Below, piece by piece: positions 12,201 through 24,040 of a stretch of DNA of 64,000 nucleotides; within the stretch, counting starts at the first letter, position 1, and every line of letters begins with the position of its first letter. The position numbers were made by a program, and so were the translations under genes. The notes beneath the pieces were generated by a model that was given only the letters and a program-made list of their open reading frames with translations, did no database searches and was not told the origin of the DNA. This DNA comes from Balanoglossus misakiensis (lineage: Eukaryota > Hemichordata): positions 11,904,001-11,968,000 of the forward strand of contig CM082584.2 in the NCBI GenBank assembly GCA_040954595.2. Direction: 5' to 3'.

Positions 12201-15200
12201 AATAGATACAAACATGGAGATGGAAATTTAACTTTATCCCGTGGAACAGATTGAGGGCTGGTAATACGGACTGTAACTATTAGCATGAGATGTGAATGAC
12301 ACTGCTTCGGATATGAAGTGACGTGCTCTGCTACAGTACTGTAACAAGCTCATTTTAAAGATTTTTTTCCACTCATAGCGCTTGACAAATCAGCTGGCTC
12401 ATAGCTCTGTTCGACTTATTGTCATCGTTCGAGATAACTCCATCAATTATTAGGAGACACAGTTTAGTCAGATTAGGAATCATTCATGCCAACTGGTACA
12501 GGAAAAACTTCCTTGTTAAAGCCATGGAAGAACCTTGTCCTGCCATAAGCGAGGACAAACTTGTTATCTTGGTACTGAGTAATGACAGTTGTCAGTGAAA
12601 AAGTAATATAATTGTCAGCCTTATAATAATGTCGAAAATTTATATTCAAAACGTGCCAATCTGTAAATGTCTATCTGCCTAGCTACAAAATGCCACAATG
12701 ATCCATGATGAGTCTCTAGTCTGGCAATTGGTTTCAGTTTTTTGACATCAGAATGAAAAGAAGAGCAAACAGCGAATGATTTCATTTAATGTTGATCATT
12801 CATGCACAGGCTTTTAATTATTATTTGCTATTGTACCGAAACAGATGCACTGGCTGAGCAGAGAACCATGATTAAAACCTGTTTTAATTACAGAGCCCCT
12901 TATACACACAATGTTGTCTGTGGTCAAATTATATCATTACAGGAGTCTCTTTGAAGTATGTTCTCATTGAGAGTGACAGTTTAGTCTTTTGTTGATTGCA
13001 CCTGTCATTTTGCGTTGATACAGGTTCGCATATTTCTGTGTGTGTTTGAACAACTGGTAAAAGAACCAATGTATCAAGCAGACAGATCCATGACCGTGTT
13101 GCTAATTGTTACTGACACAGAACTCCACTGCTCTCTCTTTTGATTATTTCATTTGCAAGTTTGTCTTTGCTGATCCTTCCCCCACCAAAATTCAATTAAA
13201 CATGACTCAGCAACAAGCTATATGCTCGAGGTCTGTAAAAAAATAACCAGGAAACCCCCTCAGCTTCGGTGGTGTAGCCCAACCTTATTGTTTTCATTGA
13301 TGAGTTTGGACCTGAACACAGAAATGAGGTAGTGTAGGTGAAAAGGTTTGGTGTTTTGATTGATGTGGTGTCTGACTTGTTAGGGTATCAATGACATGAT
13401 TTTGCAAATAATGGTTTTGATGAGTTTGATCAGCTGAAACTGAGGCAGCGTGTGTGATTGTTCAAATGAGGTCTTAGGTGACTGATCGTAGCAATCATCG
13501 TTTTGATTGATGAGATCAGAACAGCACGCAAAACCTGCAGTGTATTGAATCGTAGCAAATGCTGTTGAAGGTGCTATTGAAAAAGTAATTGCTTTCAGAG
13601 ATGTCCTGGTTTTTGCTGTTGTTTTCTGAGTTCTCACCCAGCAGTGCCATTTACATGTACTATTATTCTGTTGACTGGCTTGTCAACTCTAGACCTGGCC
13701 GATAATTGCGGCCTTTTCTGATATGCTGTCGACCGTTGAAGGTGACCCCTTGTCTTTTACACTACCGGTACATTCCTGCCACCTTGTTCAGATCCATGGA
13801 ACATACCGGATGAGGTTGCTTCCAGCATTTTTGAGTCAACAGTATCTGTTACCATTAGAAACTCTCTTCATTCAAAGATACCAGTCAGTTCCATTGTATA
13901 GAAACGTTCGCCCTTTTTATTGCAAGCACTTCATTGAGTTATAAAAATAATAAACTCCAAGCTTTCAGGCATTATAGCCATGATTGATTGGTTGCTGATC
14001 GATTGAACTCGCCAGTGTCTTGCTGCAGAATTTACATTTAAATGCCAGCAGATGGCATTCACATAGAGACTCCATCAACCCAGCAAATTCAGTTCAGTTT
14101 ATTAAGAGACATTATCATGATCCAGGTGTTTAATATATCATTAACCATTCACATGAACACCACTTATGTCAACTAAACATGATCAAAATTGATAACAATC
14201 ATAATACCTCTTGGTATATAGAACAATTGCATCATCGTGGTGAATTGTAACCCTTCTCCCTATTAAAAGAAATCATCAAAACAGGTTCATTCATTTTGGT
14301 TTTACAATACTCAAACTGTTCATCATTTATCTGACATGCTGGCTGTTTTTCAACTGCTGAGTACTAAGCACGCCAGAAGGCTAGTCCTTGAACAAAATGC
14401 ACATAAACTTACTTTGTCAGGTTGATCCTGCTGTCGTATGTGCCTTACACTGGTAATTATCAACTTTCACTCCACCGTGATTAAAAATATGATATGATAT
14501 TAAGGCCGATGGCAGGGGAAGTTAATTTGACTCTGCTCCGAGGAAAGGAACGTACAAAATCTTGACGATTAACCTTGACTGGGTCAAGGTGATGTATCGT
14601 TGTATAATCCATGCTTAATCCTAAGTGACACTTGAGAGTGGAGGAACAATATTTACGTTTCCCATGGTAGGAAAGGCTAATGACATTTCATCATGATCTG
14701 GTAATATGCCAAAGGTTGTTTAGATTTGGAGAGAAGGTGTGTAAGTGCAAAAAAATTAGACTTCTACTCAGTATAGTTAGTTCACTTCTTTTTATTAAAC
14801 TTCACCATAGCATTCAACAAACACATGCTTGCCATAACTCTTGGTGTATTTCAAAATTAGGTGAATTCTGCAGCATGATCAGTAATTCAGAGAAATCTGC
14901 GACACTGTATTAACGTCACCATTTGACATTTCTCGCCATTGTGTACACTTGTTTAGCAACCCATTTGCCGGGCAACTATAAAGGCTTTCATTTGTTTTTC
15001 TCCCTCTTCTCTTCCCTCACAGCCATGCAAGAACTGACGGCTCAGTACGAAGCTTTGAAAGCCCAGCTCAACGACAATGAAACACACGCCCAGCTCGGAA
15101 ACCTGGAACGTAAATGGCAACACCACGAACAGAATAACTTCGTCATGAAAGAGTGTATCCTTTTCAAACGCATGCCGTAATTTACTTCTGGCCTTGATAA

Positions 15201-16345
15201 CACTGGGTGTATGCTGACAAACAGCACAGGTATAAACCATCAGAGTTGCTGCTGGGCATCGCTTCAAAATAGCAGTGAAAAACAAGTGATTGGAGAAAAT
15301 TCATAGTCGTGACAATTTTCATGCATCCAGCAATCGCTTTTGGCTACACACTTCTCTGTTCCTCTGACATTTGCGATAATGTGGACAAATTGTATACTCA
15401 TTACAGCTGTTACTTGCATGGTTGGCTGTGATATATCATGCAGAGCATAAATTTAAAGACCTAAGATATAAAATATGACAGGTTTTTTTTTCTCTTAGCA
15501 AGAAAATCATTGTAAACACCCCAACATAATATTTCACAGCAGTTTGCAGTGCCAGAGGACAGTGTGTGTACGTATAGTAGCTATATCCTCAATTACTGCA
15601 AATCGGTTTCACCTCACCCCACCAGAAGAGGCTTGTATGTTATATTTCCCACCTGTGAAGGAGTTGGACAAACCGTTTTCATGTTCAAAGTGTTCAAAGA
15701 ACTGTTGACATGTGAAGTCCAAGATCCAGCCCTCTCAGGAGAAAAAAAAGCAGCAAGTGAATAACATCAGCTGTAGTGTTCAAATATTCTGTGAGGTTGA
15801 AACACTTGATGGTACACCATCTGTTTCCGAGATGAACAACCTTCATCACGGTCATACCATCAACTCTCGATAGAAATTCATGCGTGGTGTGCTAATTTAT
15901 TGAATAGTTACCAGTCTGCTCCCCTGATCAAACAGATCACGGTCTAGAACATGTACTCTGAGGACAAACATTAGTCCTTGTTGTGTCAATGTGTCAATTC
16001 GCCCGGCAAAGATGTTGTTATTTCAGTTCAGATGGACCAAGGTTACATACACCTTCAAGATGTCATTGATTGCACAAATTTCCATATATATGAAGTGTGG
16101 TGTGCTCTCGCATTCTGTTTTACAATCAATCAGTCCAAAGAATGTTGGTGTATAGTAAGTACAAACCATGTTTGCACTAGCCTTTTCAGAAAACCTTCCC
16201 TGCATCTTTCCTTGACCTTCTTCTCTCAGTCATCGCCACCAAGAGTATGGAGAGCGACTACCGCCCGACCGTCAAGAACGTCAAAGGAATGTTGTCGGAC
16301 TACAATAAAATTATTCAAGATCTTTTAACCCGCAAGGGACATTAA
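226..16345 (+). CDS. IFT74: IFT74, intraflagellar transport protein 74 (20 exons)
   Basis: Core IFT-B subunit. In characterised animals it pairs with IFT81 through coiled coils and helps carry tubulin along the ciliary axoneme. Exons: up to 227 (last two bases are AT of the start codon), 655-760, 1027-1087, 1242-1319, 1469-1616, 1875-1935, 2068-2127, 2525-2586, 2735-2813, 3758-3880, 4153-4337, 4462-4541, 4737-4790, 4984-5024, 5182-5238, 5429-5549, 5777-5940, 6071-6125, 15023-15154, 16230-16345 (TAA). All phases agree and give 594 aa, against about 600 in human. The order of blocks follows human IFT74: a Gly/Arg/Pro-rich basic N-terminus (residues 1-80), the [12 protein letters not shown] block, then Glu/Lys/Gln-rich coiled coil to the end, with [14 protein letters not shown] and [14 protein letters not shown] near the C-terminus. 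No break is seen. The start is inferred, the rest is firm. Confidence 0.93.
276..289 (+). promoter_or_regulatory. Possible RFX X-box in IFT74 intron 1
   Basis: ACTGGC-AT-GGCAAC has a perfect right half-site (RRNRAC) and one mismatch in the left half (RYYNYY) with a 2-base spacer. X-boxes bound by RFX factors control many ciliary genes, and this one lies 49 bases past the first exon of a ciliary gene. Such sites are usually found near the transcription start. This is a motif match only. Confidence 0.35.
587..620. repeat. 16-bp perfect palindrome between 8-bp direct repeats
   Basis: ATGGAGGTACCTCCAT (596-611) is its own reverse complement. It is flanked by GTTGTAAT at 587-594 and again at 613-620. 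It sits in intron 1 of IFT74, just upstream of the exon 2 acceptor. It may be a small insertion scar or a protein-binding site; function unknown. Confidence 0.7.
4377..4415. repeat. TG-rich microsatellite
   Basis: An imperfect (TG)n tract with TATG and TCTG interruptions. It begins about 40 bases after the donor of the IFT74 exon ending at 4337. Confidence 0.8.
10070..10280. repeat. Degenerate TCTATAGA / ATTTCTAT repeat patch
   Basis: About a dozen close variants of TTTCTATAGA, CTATTGAATT and CAATAGAATT recur on both strands within about 210 bases. The unit is short, variable and partly palindromic, so the patch can be read as a decayed satellite or the core of a small non-autonomous element. 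Confidence 0.55.
12081..12176. repeat. Diverged two-copy tandem duplication
   Basis: A block beginning CATATGGATTAC and ending in a GTATTTA element occurs at about 12081-12123 and again at about 12132-12176, offset by some 51-53 bases with scattered substitutions. Confidence 0.6.
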
Positions 16346-16726
16346 GCAAGATTTTCACGTTATAAGCTGTAAATATTTTGTCTTTTCCACTGTAATTATT
16401 TGATATTCTGTCATATTAGAGGAATGTTTCCATCCTGTGAATGTTATGACATGTCAAGATTGATAAATGTACTGTGCACCTATAATGATTTTTTTTATTT
16501 GCCATCAAGAAAACTGTCATGAAACCCATCCCATCAGAACAAAGGGAATGAAATGCAATTACAAACGTAAACTCATTTTCTAATTTGTTTCACCAACAGG
16601 ATATGGAAAACACCTATATCTCATTTCAAACTTTGTTAAGGGTACAAATACAATTTTTTTCTCTCTGAAAACCTACTTGCACACAGACCACATACAATAG
16701 GATTGGATTAGAGATATATATCGCTC

Positions 16727-16732
16727 ATTAAA
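16727..16732 (+). terminator. Candidate IFT74 poly(A) signal (ATTAAA)
   Basis: ATTAAA lies about 380 bases after the IFT74 stop codon. No canonical AATAAA was noticed between the stop and this point, although one AATAAA lies inside the last coding exon near 16303. The assignment is weak. Confidence 0.3.
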
Positions 16733-16755
16733 TAATTCATACCCAGACAATTCTG

Positions 16756-17051
16756 ATTGGTTGATTACTTTCCGCGCAGGTAGACCACAGCACTTGTGAT
16801 TGGTCAATTACGCTCTGCACTCTTGGAATGGGTGTGCACGTGACCCGGGCGTTGACCCTCACAATGTCTGACGCATCTCTGAACTCCGGTGTCGTTACTT
16901 GTCGCTGCAAGATTTTTCCTAATTCGATCAGCTCATTCAGGACGCAAACACTTTGTTGTGACATACATTGACCTTCTTACAAACTCTCATGGCTCATCAA
17001 AATGCACGAAGCCTCGTCAAATTGCGCACCAAACTGCGTGTATGTATTGCG
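16756..17051 (+). promoter_or_regulatory. Promoter-like block with possible short first exon
   Basis: Inverted CCAAT boxes (ATTGG) at 16756 and 16799 precede a CpG-bearing stretch and an ATG at about 16989. A basic 21-codon frame (MAHQNARSLVKLRTKL at the start) then runs to GCG|GTGAGA. No downstream partner exon was identified. Weak evidence. Confidence 0.2.
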
Positions 17052-18150
17052 GTGAGAATTATTGCTTTTGTTCGGATAATAAGTGTTACACGCCAAAGGT
17101 TAATCGCTGCCCGGCAATTTGCGGGTTGCAAATCGAATTTATTAGTAGTCGCATGTAACAAGTATGCAACCATTTGTCGTCACACATTGATGGCTCAGAA
17201 TGAGAAATTCTCAAGTGTTGCCAATGACTGCTCTGTCCCATTTGATGTACGTTGGCACGTTCCAGTCTCAACAAAAAGAACACAGATGCAAAGCAAACAC
17301 ACACACACAAAGCAAATTTTATTTTCTGTGCCTTGAACTGTTTAGTCACTACATACGTGATGCTGGATCTTAACGTTTATGTGGCAATCTTCCAGAACCG
17401 TGATCTGCCACACTGCCTGTCAATTCCGAAACCGTTCAACTGGATACCTGTCTCTCTGCGAAATAAGACGGTGTCAGAAGGTGACCGCGACATTACTAAC
17501 CGATTTTCCAGAACACGCGTCATTGAAGCGTGTAGATTAAAGGTGCTCTTCCCGGTTCTGAAAACACTTTCATGACGCACACCACACACTTCTATGCCAT
17601 ATACTTGTCACATTGAGAAGACACTTTGCCCAGTAACAGATTTGTAACTAAGCCAACGGTGGCACAAGTGGTGTAAGTGTTTTCTTTTTGGAAAACAGTG
17701 TGGGATTTTCATCACTCACCTAGGTAGCAAAAATTCAAGAAATATCAGTATTCCAGAAGTTTGATGTTTTATACCACAGCCACAAACTGTCCCATCTTAT
17801 CCCATCCCATCCCATTTGATCAATAGGAAATGATAATGCCTCATCTGGAAACCAATTGCTGGACGGTTGCCATGTTCCTTAATGGCCTAATCAGCAGTAC
17901 AATGTATGTCCTTAGCTTAATGGATGTCCAGATGGATAGAAACGTGTTATCGTGACTTCACAAGATCAGAAAAACTGGCTTGATATTCAAAGCAGCTGAA
18001 CTTGTCACACCAACCAATCACAAGCTTCACAAAAATGCACCTGGCGAATGACACATTTTGATTGGATAGTTGTCAGACAGTTCATTTGCCAGGTGGTCAG
18101 TGAGGTGCCAATTTCATCATTCGATGCCCAATCTTTGACGTGCGAACATC

Positions 18151-18378
18151 ATGGCTGAAAGTCGTGACAACAACGACCTATTGATTACCCCGAGCAATTT
18201 GCGACAACCAAGTGGAATTGAAGGTCATGACTCTGACGATATGGACTGGATTTCCCAAGATTTTGGTGGCCTTATTTAAGATAATGTACATGGACCATCG
18301 CCCATGGAAAGTGACTTGACGGAAATCGAGGGTGCCCTTTCTCCTGGCTTGCAGCCCCCATTGCGTACGTCCTCTACT
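18151..18378 (+). pseudogene. Coding-like first exon broken by an in-frame TAA
   Basis: An ATG at 18151 opens an acidic, hydrophilic frame of 42 codons (MAESRDNNDLLITPSN at the start, DSDDMDWISQDFGG near the end), then TAA. The same frame stays open for about 33 more codons with similar composition (SPMESDLTEIEGALSPG) and stops at a good donor, ACT|GTAAGT. Upstream are CCAAT at 18014 and its inverse at 18061. After a short intron-like gap, a basic frame follows at about 18445-18600. I do not recognise the protein. It may be a decayed or polymorphic first exon, or a chance open frame. Confidence 0.35.
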
Positions 18379-21300
18379 GTAAGTAAAAGTTTCCTGTCAT
18401 TTTCTCTCGAAACCTGTAAATTGAAAGTTGTTCTAATGATTAGGAATTGTACGTCAGCAAGGTAGTCTTGGTTCGTCGAAATATTGTACTATCAGGCGCA
18501 AGCGTGTGCGAGGTAGAAATGAAACCCCAACCAAAGGTCGAGCCCAGAGCACAGATATTATGTCCAAAGCGAACAAAGGGTCCGACCACGTGCAATGTTG
18601 TAAATGAAGAGAGTAGCTTTCAGGTCATCCTGCTTTTTTGAAACTGGTCGAGTATAATATAGACCGTAAATGTGTTTGTATCGACCCGTTTTGGCCTTGA
18701 TGCGGTGGATTTCCATCCAAGTAGCAAAATGGCGTTATTATAAGCACAGTTATGTGATAAAAAATAACACGAGGCTTTTGTCGTTCGGCGGCCCTCTCTC
18801 ACCTGTCCATCAAATTCAACGGACTGATTTCCATTTTAATAAGGCACACGCCCCAACGCAGAAATAGAAACCCCAGATGACTAGTAAAACGGACAGTCCA
18901 TATTCCACAATTATTGTTCACAAATTAGAGCTGTAAAAGACAGATACCTATCAAGTTTACAAATTGCTCTATTGAGGAGGTTGGAGCGTCGTGCGTATAC
19001 CAGTTGAAGCACCTCGCACTCTTTATTCGGCCATTTTGTTTGCACCTGTTATAGGTAATAATATGCAAGGCAATTTTTCTAGGTCACGCTGGGTGTAGTT
19101 CGTAATCCAAAAATACAAACGCGCCAAACAGGAATGATAAAGGATTATTTAAGGGACAGATTTTCCCAGATGAGAACTGGAATGATACGATACTATGCCC
19201 CTAATGTTAATAATTTATATTGATGCCAATACAAGCGATAAATCACACGTTATCAAAACTTAGTCAAATTATTTAAATTCCCAAGCTATCAACGTATATT
19301 TTTATTTTTCAAATATTTTATGGATTGAATATTAAAATTGATATATATCTTTCAAAATTATAGTGATACTGACTTTTTACGAGGCCCGTCTTCCCACTCC
19401 AATCCGCATTAATCATCTGCAACAAGATTTGTTTTGTATCGTTTTATGGGTGTCTCAAATAGCCTTAAATTATATCACCAATATTCAGAGATTTATAGCT
19501 TAATATTACAGGCTAGTGTTAATATTAGTTCAAACTGACTATAGCACCCACTATGTGTATTGTGCCAAAGTTTTGATCACAGATTTTTTAATTCTCAGCC
19601 ATATTAAAGGGAGTGAGGAGTTTAAAAATTACAAATTGATTTAAATGTTCGTAGACTGTACTATGCAACCTTTCATTTTTCCACTCTATTTACAAGTATG
19701 CAACAGATTGTTATCTGCTATGTCAAAGAGGCACGCCCTAATTTACTTTCAATGCAAGTGGAACATATAGTTTTATCCTTTAATGTGACCCAGATGTGCA
19801 TAGTCTGAAATATACACTGGAAACACCTATAGCAATGTAGAAATAGAACATGGGTATGCATTTCATACAAAATATGAAGTGTGCCTGAGCAATGGAAGGC
19901 TATTTAAAGTGGCCTATAACAATTTGATACTGCGTCATAAATGCTGTGCCAAAAATACCTGCACTGTTGTACCCAATCACACGATTGGAAAAATTTCGAG
20001 ATAGTTGCCTATGGTCGACATTTGACCAGAATCTCTAATATTACTGACTGTTTTTTATTAAACATTGATTTGACCCGATCAATGCGATGACTTGCCCTCC
20101 GAAGTTGATGCCATTAAAAGGAAATGGGAATCGGGTTCTGGTCGATCTGTCAATAGAACAGAAAGTTCGAAATTGAAGCAGCCATCTGTATCACGTGACA
20201 TCTTGACACTATTTTCTCTCGGTGAACAAGTCGATCGTTGATGTGCGTTTTTTTTTTGTGTGTGATGGCGAGGTATAAAAATGTAGAAAGTCAATTATGC
20301 AAATATTGGATCAACAGAATTAAACAAATCTTTCTGATTTTGTTTACTAACTTGATACCCACCTCTTGTTAAATCTCTTAAAATTAAATCATCGGTTTTC
20401 TTGAGTGAAAAAAACTCTGAAAGATGAGTTAGCTTCTTGAGGATGCGGTGTCAAAGAGGCGTGGGCACATTAATTGCGTTGTTTACTCAGAACTGTAATT
20501 CTTAAGACGATTCCATGAAATTTGGCAAATCATGCCCGATGACGCCCCAAGCAACTTAACACGCGATGACGCTGTTTAGAAACGGCTTCTATGTTACAAT
20601 AGCGACAAAAAGACCCAATGGAAAACGTACGTGCTCACTGCAAAGATGTTTTGGAAAACCTTCTTTGCCAGTGGTTATATGCCAGCACAAACCAAAACCG
20701 TGAATAAAATCGTTGTCAACGCCCGTTAACTGCTCAGTGGACGATGATCGACGGCTTCGTTCACTGGTGACGTTTTAAAAATAACTTTGGCTGTAGATTG
20801 TGCCGAAAACGTCGCATCGCACTGTGGTGACATATAGAATATGTATCAAACATCGCCTTTACATCAGGTCGCTAGGGAGGCTATGCGTGCGCATTGCCGG
20901 ATAGCCTAGGTACACGAACGCGTACATATGGAGAGAGAGTTTGATGCGTCGCGCATCGCGTATTTTCGAAGTCAAGATAACTTGAAAGCTTTGTGTCGTC
21001 GTTAAACTACCCATCAATCCAGAGAGGAAATGCGTCCTTGCATCTGCTTGGCACAGAGAGACTGCTAATCGGTGTAACCCTTCGCCACCCGAGAACTTGA
21101 AAGAAGAGTGGATAGTAACTGCTCTTGTGTTCACCTCAAACGGACATAGATAAATTTGGAATAGCGATCTATCGGTTATATTTTCACGGACGGGAAAAGT
21201 TACCAACGTCGCTTTCGTTCCTGGACCATACCTTGAGTACCTACAGCAGATAGATCGTGATCCCGACGACGTTGATATAGTGAGTAGGCATATTCAGTAC

Positions 21301-21459
21301 TCTCTAAGGTTTATCGCATGTGGCCGACGCTTGATTTGTCGCTGTTCGTGTTCAACAGCTTCAAAGTAATTTTCCCTTGAGACGCGTGAAATATTACAGA
21401 TTAAAGGCAAAACAGGTTTCCATTTGAATCTAATAGGACGTGCACGTAGATTTAAATTT

Positions 21460-21498
21460 GAGAGAGAGACAGACAGACAGACAGACAGAGCGCGCGCA
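21460..21498. repeat. (GA)n(GACA)n(CG)n microsatellite
   Basis: A run of GAGAGA passes into ACAGACAGACAG repeats and then a short CGCGCGC tract, which is alternating and could adopt left-handed DNA. Confidence 0.85.
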
Positions 21499-22469
21499 TG
21501 GATGTAGGCCTACGTGTTTCAACTCTGATCAGACCCATAACTTGATAGAATCAAACATCGATCCCTCTTATCAAAATGTCAACGAACGGGTAACATGTCT
21601 CTACAATTACGCAGCCGTCTGCTAACCCTGGAGATGCTTTTTTGTGGCGCTATTAATAAGCAGTTACTTATAATAAGGCAAGCTTCTTTGTCATATAAAC
21701 TTTCAACATACGCGTGTTCGAATTTCGCTTATACTGAAAAAAATGGCTTGCACTTTTTGTGTAGGAGGCAATCTGCAGAAGTTCATTTAACGAACCGTGA
21801 ATAACCCTATGTGCTGTGCCCAACACGCTATTTATTACACAAAATTTGAGTTGAACGGACCAATGACGCGCACTTCCGTTGCGATGATTCGCCGGTAAAT
21901 GCCTCCCCGCAGTCAAAACCCGTTTGAACGCGTAATTACAACTTACAGTGTGCAAATTGCCAGCGTCTGTTACAAGCTTTCACTCTACGGGAGAGTGCGC
22001 AGTGTACACCTTTTGTACACCGATGAGTGCGTAGCTTCAATAGTCGGTATATCTACTCCGATCTAAAACAAATAAATCCAGACGGATAAATAATGTATGT
22101 AACAGGTCCCTGTTTGCAACACCGACTAAATCATTTCTAGTACAATAGAATCATCATCTTGTACTTTATAAACGTATTTATATGATAAATGAAAATTTAA
22201 TCAATGGGTAATCATGGCACCCGCTGGCACAAAAAAAGTCTGCCACTCATGACGAGTTTCTATCATTGATGATTCTTTTCTACATCTGTGATTCTGTATA
22301 CACCTATAGTAAGTACCCGTCAATAGAGTTTTTGTAAAATCTCAGTATCGGTAGCAAACTTGACCAACAGAGCACCACATGCACACGTCACTGGTGATGC
22401 TGATTTACTCCATGTTATGTCATAAACCGTGTCGCACCGTATTTCATCGCGTTGTCATGGTTACCTGCC

Positions 22470-22666
22470 TCCCAGGCTCCCAAGGAAACACAGACACCGT
22501 CGTCATCCAAAGATTTATCGATGATGTCTGCGCGTGTTTGATGGCCCGCGGCGTCCAACCGGAGTCGGTTGAGACGGATGAAGAATCTTTTAAATTCTTT
22601 CCCTCAGGAGGAATGACAGTGCAGTACACTCGCTCTGAGGGGTTTGAACTGCTGTGTGTAACATGA
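22470..22666 (+). CDS. Unrecognised open frame, possible terminal exon
   Basis: An acceptor-like CTGCCTCCCAG is followed by an open frame to TGA at 22664-22666. It has coding-like composition: acidic ETDEESFKFF, then GGMTVQYTRSEGFELLCV. The frame extends upstream to about 22379, but that part looks random. No partner exon, family or neighbour supports it, so a chance frame is quite possible. No function is proposed. Confidence 0.2.
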
Positions 22667-23738
22667 ACATTAATAATGGCATCTTTTGAATAATTCACAA
22701 CGCAAAAATATAACCAAAATCCCCTAAACTCTCATTTTTTCCGTACGTGAGATGCGGGTCCGAGTTTAATATAAATAGACAGGGTGTTAATATTGATATG
22801 CTTGCAAAATACCCAGGCCTTTCATTAACTCGCGTTTCGCGTCAAGCAAGTATCTCAGCGTCGAGAATATGTTTTCATCTTCGTTGCCATGACTGCATCA
22901 GGTGGCATCACCTGAAAAGGTATCAGATGACGTACGTGTGTCATGTAACGCTTGTCGGTCAAGTGTAGGGTAGGCATCAGGAATTAGGTTCGCAGCGTGA
23001 GATTTCGTCAACATTCTCCAATTTCCAAACGCCGAACGAGCCTCTGATAACAACCCCCCCCCCCCTCCCGGTCCGTGCGTCTCACATACACATGTCAAAC
23101 GGAAATCATTATTCTGATGTCGCGGTGGCTACGTGCACGTGGATGAACAATACATTTTCAGTACAAACAACAACGCGAACGGCGTTGTGTTCAATCGTGC
23201 GCCGTTTCACGATTGTCTATAGGCACAAATGACTATACCTCAGTCGTGATATTCTCTACACTGTTCTTGCTACCACCTACCGAGCGCTAATGTTCTGTGG
23301 ATGTGCGCAATGAACTATAATCCCACTTCATACCCGAAGGTATAACCATTAGCGAACGCACTGGAAACTGCCATATTCTGTCGCTATAATCAACTGGACG
23401 CGAGTAAGATGAGCGAGAAGTCAACACTAAAAGAAAATCATATTTCGCTATAGTGTCCCTGTGCATATCGCATATACGGAAGTTTAAAGTACAAATATAA
23501 GAAGTGGGGTGTCTAATACGAAATTAAACACTCCCTTCGGGCATTGTAGGGATATTTCAAACAACATGTCTCCACGATGTCGAATCACCTTGGTGCTATT
23601 AGGGTCAACGAAAGATCACATTGCAACGACATCCTCAAAGGATTTGTCACATAGTGATTTATTGCATTCGTTAAAGCTGGTTTGCATTTTCAACAAACTT
23701 TGTAAGGGAAATATATCCAGAATTACTTCACCAATCGT

Positions 23739-23792
23739 AGACAGACAGACAGACAGGCGGATAGATAGATGGATGGATAGATGGATAGATAA
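23739..23792. repeat. GACA/GATA microsatellite
   Basis: ACAGACAGACAGACAG is followed by GATAGATAGATGGATGG-type repeats, a compound tetranucleotide array. Confidence 0.9.
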
Positions 23793-24026
23793 ATGCAGAA
23801 ACACTGCTCCAACATTGTTGAATCTTAAAGATATGCTACTTTAACTTGCTTGAAATAGGTGAATGATCAGGGCAGGGGATAGTTTTTACATCCCTTCTTT
23901 CCTTCTTTCGACCGCCATCATTTCAAGCGGAATATTGTTGGTTGTCCTTTGATGCATCATTGATGCTTAGGAGGTCACAACGCTTGACAAATAAATCATT
24001 ACATTTGATCACGACAATTGGCCTTC

Positions 24027-24040
24027 CACGTGACCACGTG
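24027..24040. promoter_or_regulatory. Paired CACGTG E-boxes
   Basis: CACGTGACCACGTG contains two perfect E-boxes at 24027-24032 and 24035-24040, 8 bases apart, within GTCACGTG-type context as used by bHLH-zip factors. It lies about 1.7 kb upstream of receptor gene A. Motif evidence only. Confidence 0.35.

Larger units (their letters stand above)
6126..15022 (+). other. IFT74 8.9-kb intron
   Basis: The exon ending at 6125 joins the exon at 15023 in phase, and the human protein aligns across the junction without a gap, so no coding exon is missing. The intron is far longer than the other IFT74 introns (roughly 0.1-1.1 kb). I saw no nested gene: open frames are short and lack coding character. 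It holds G and C homopolymers near 8881-8896 and 9154-9167, a degenerate TCTATAGA-type repeat patch (10070-10280) and a diverged tandem duplication (12081-12176). Confidence 0.75.

Noticed and set aside
20859-21206. 115-codon minus-strand frame
   Set aside because: No domain, no splice or promoter support, composition like translated non-coding DNA.
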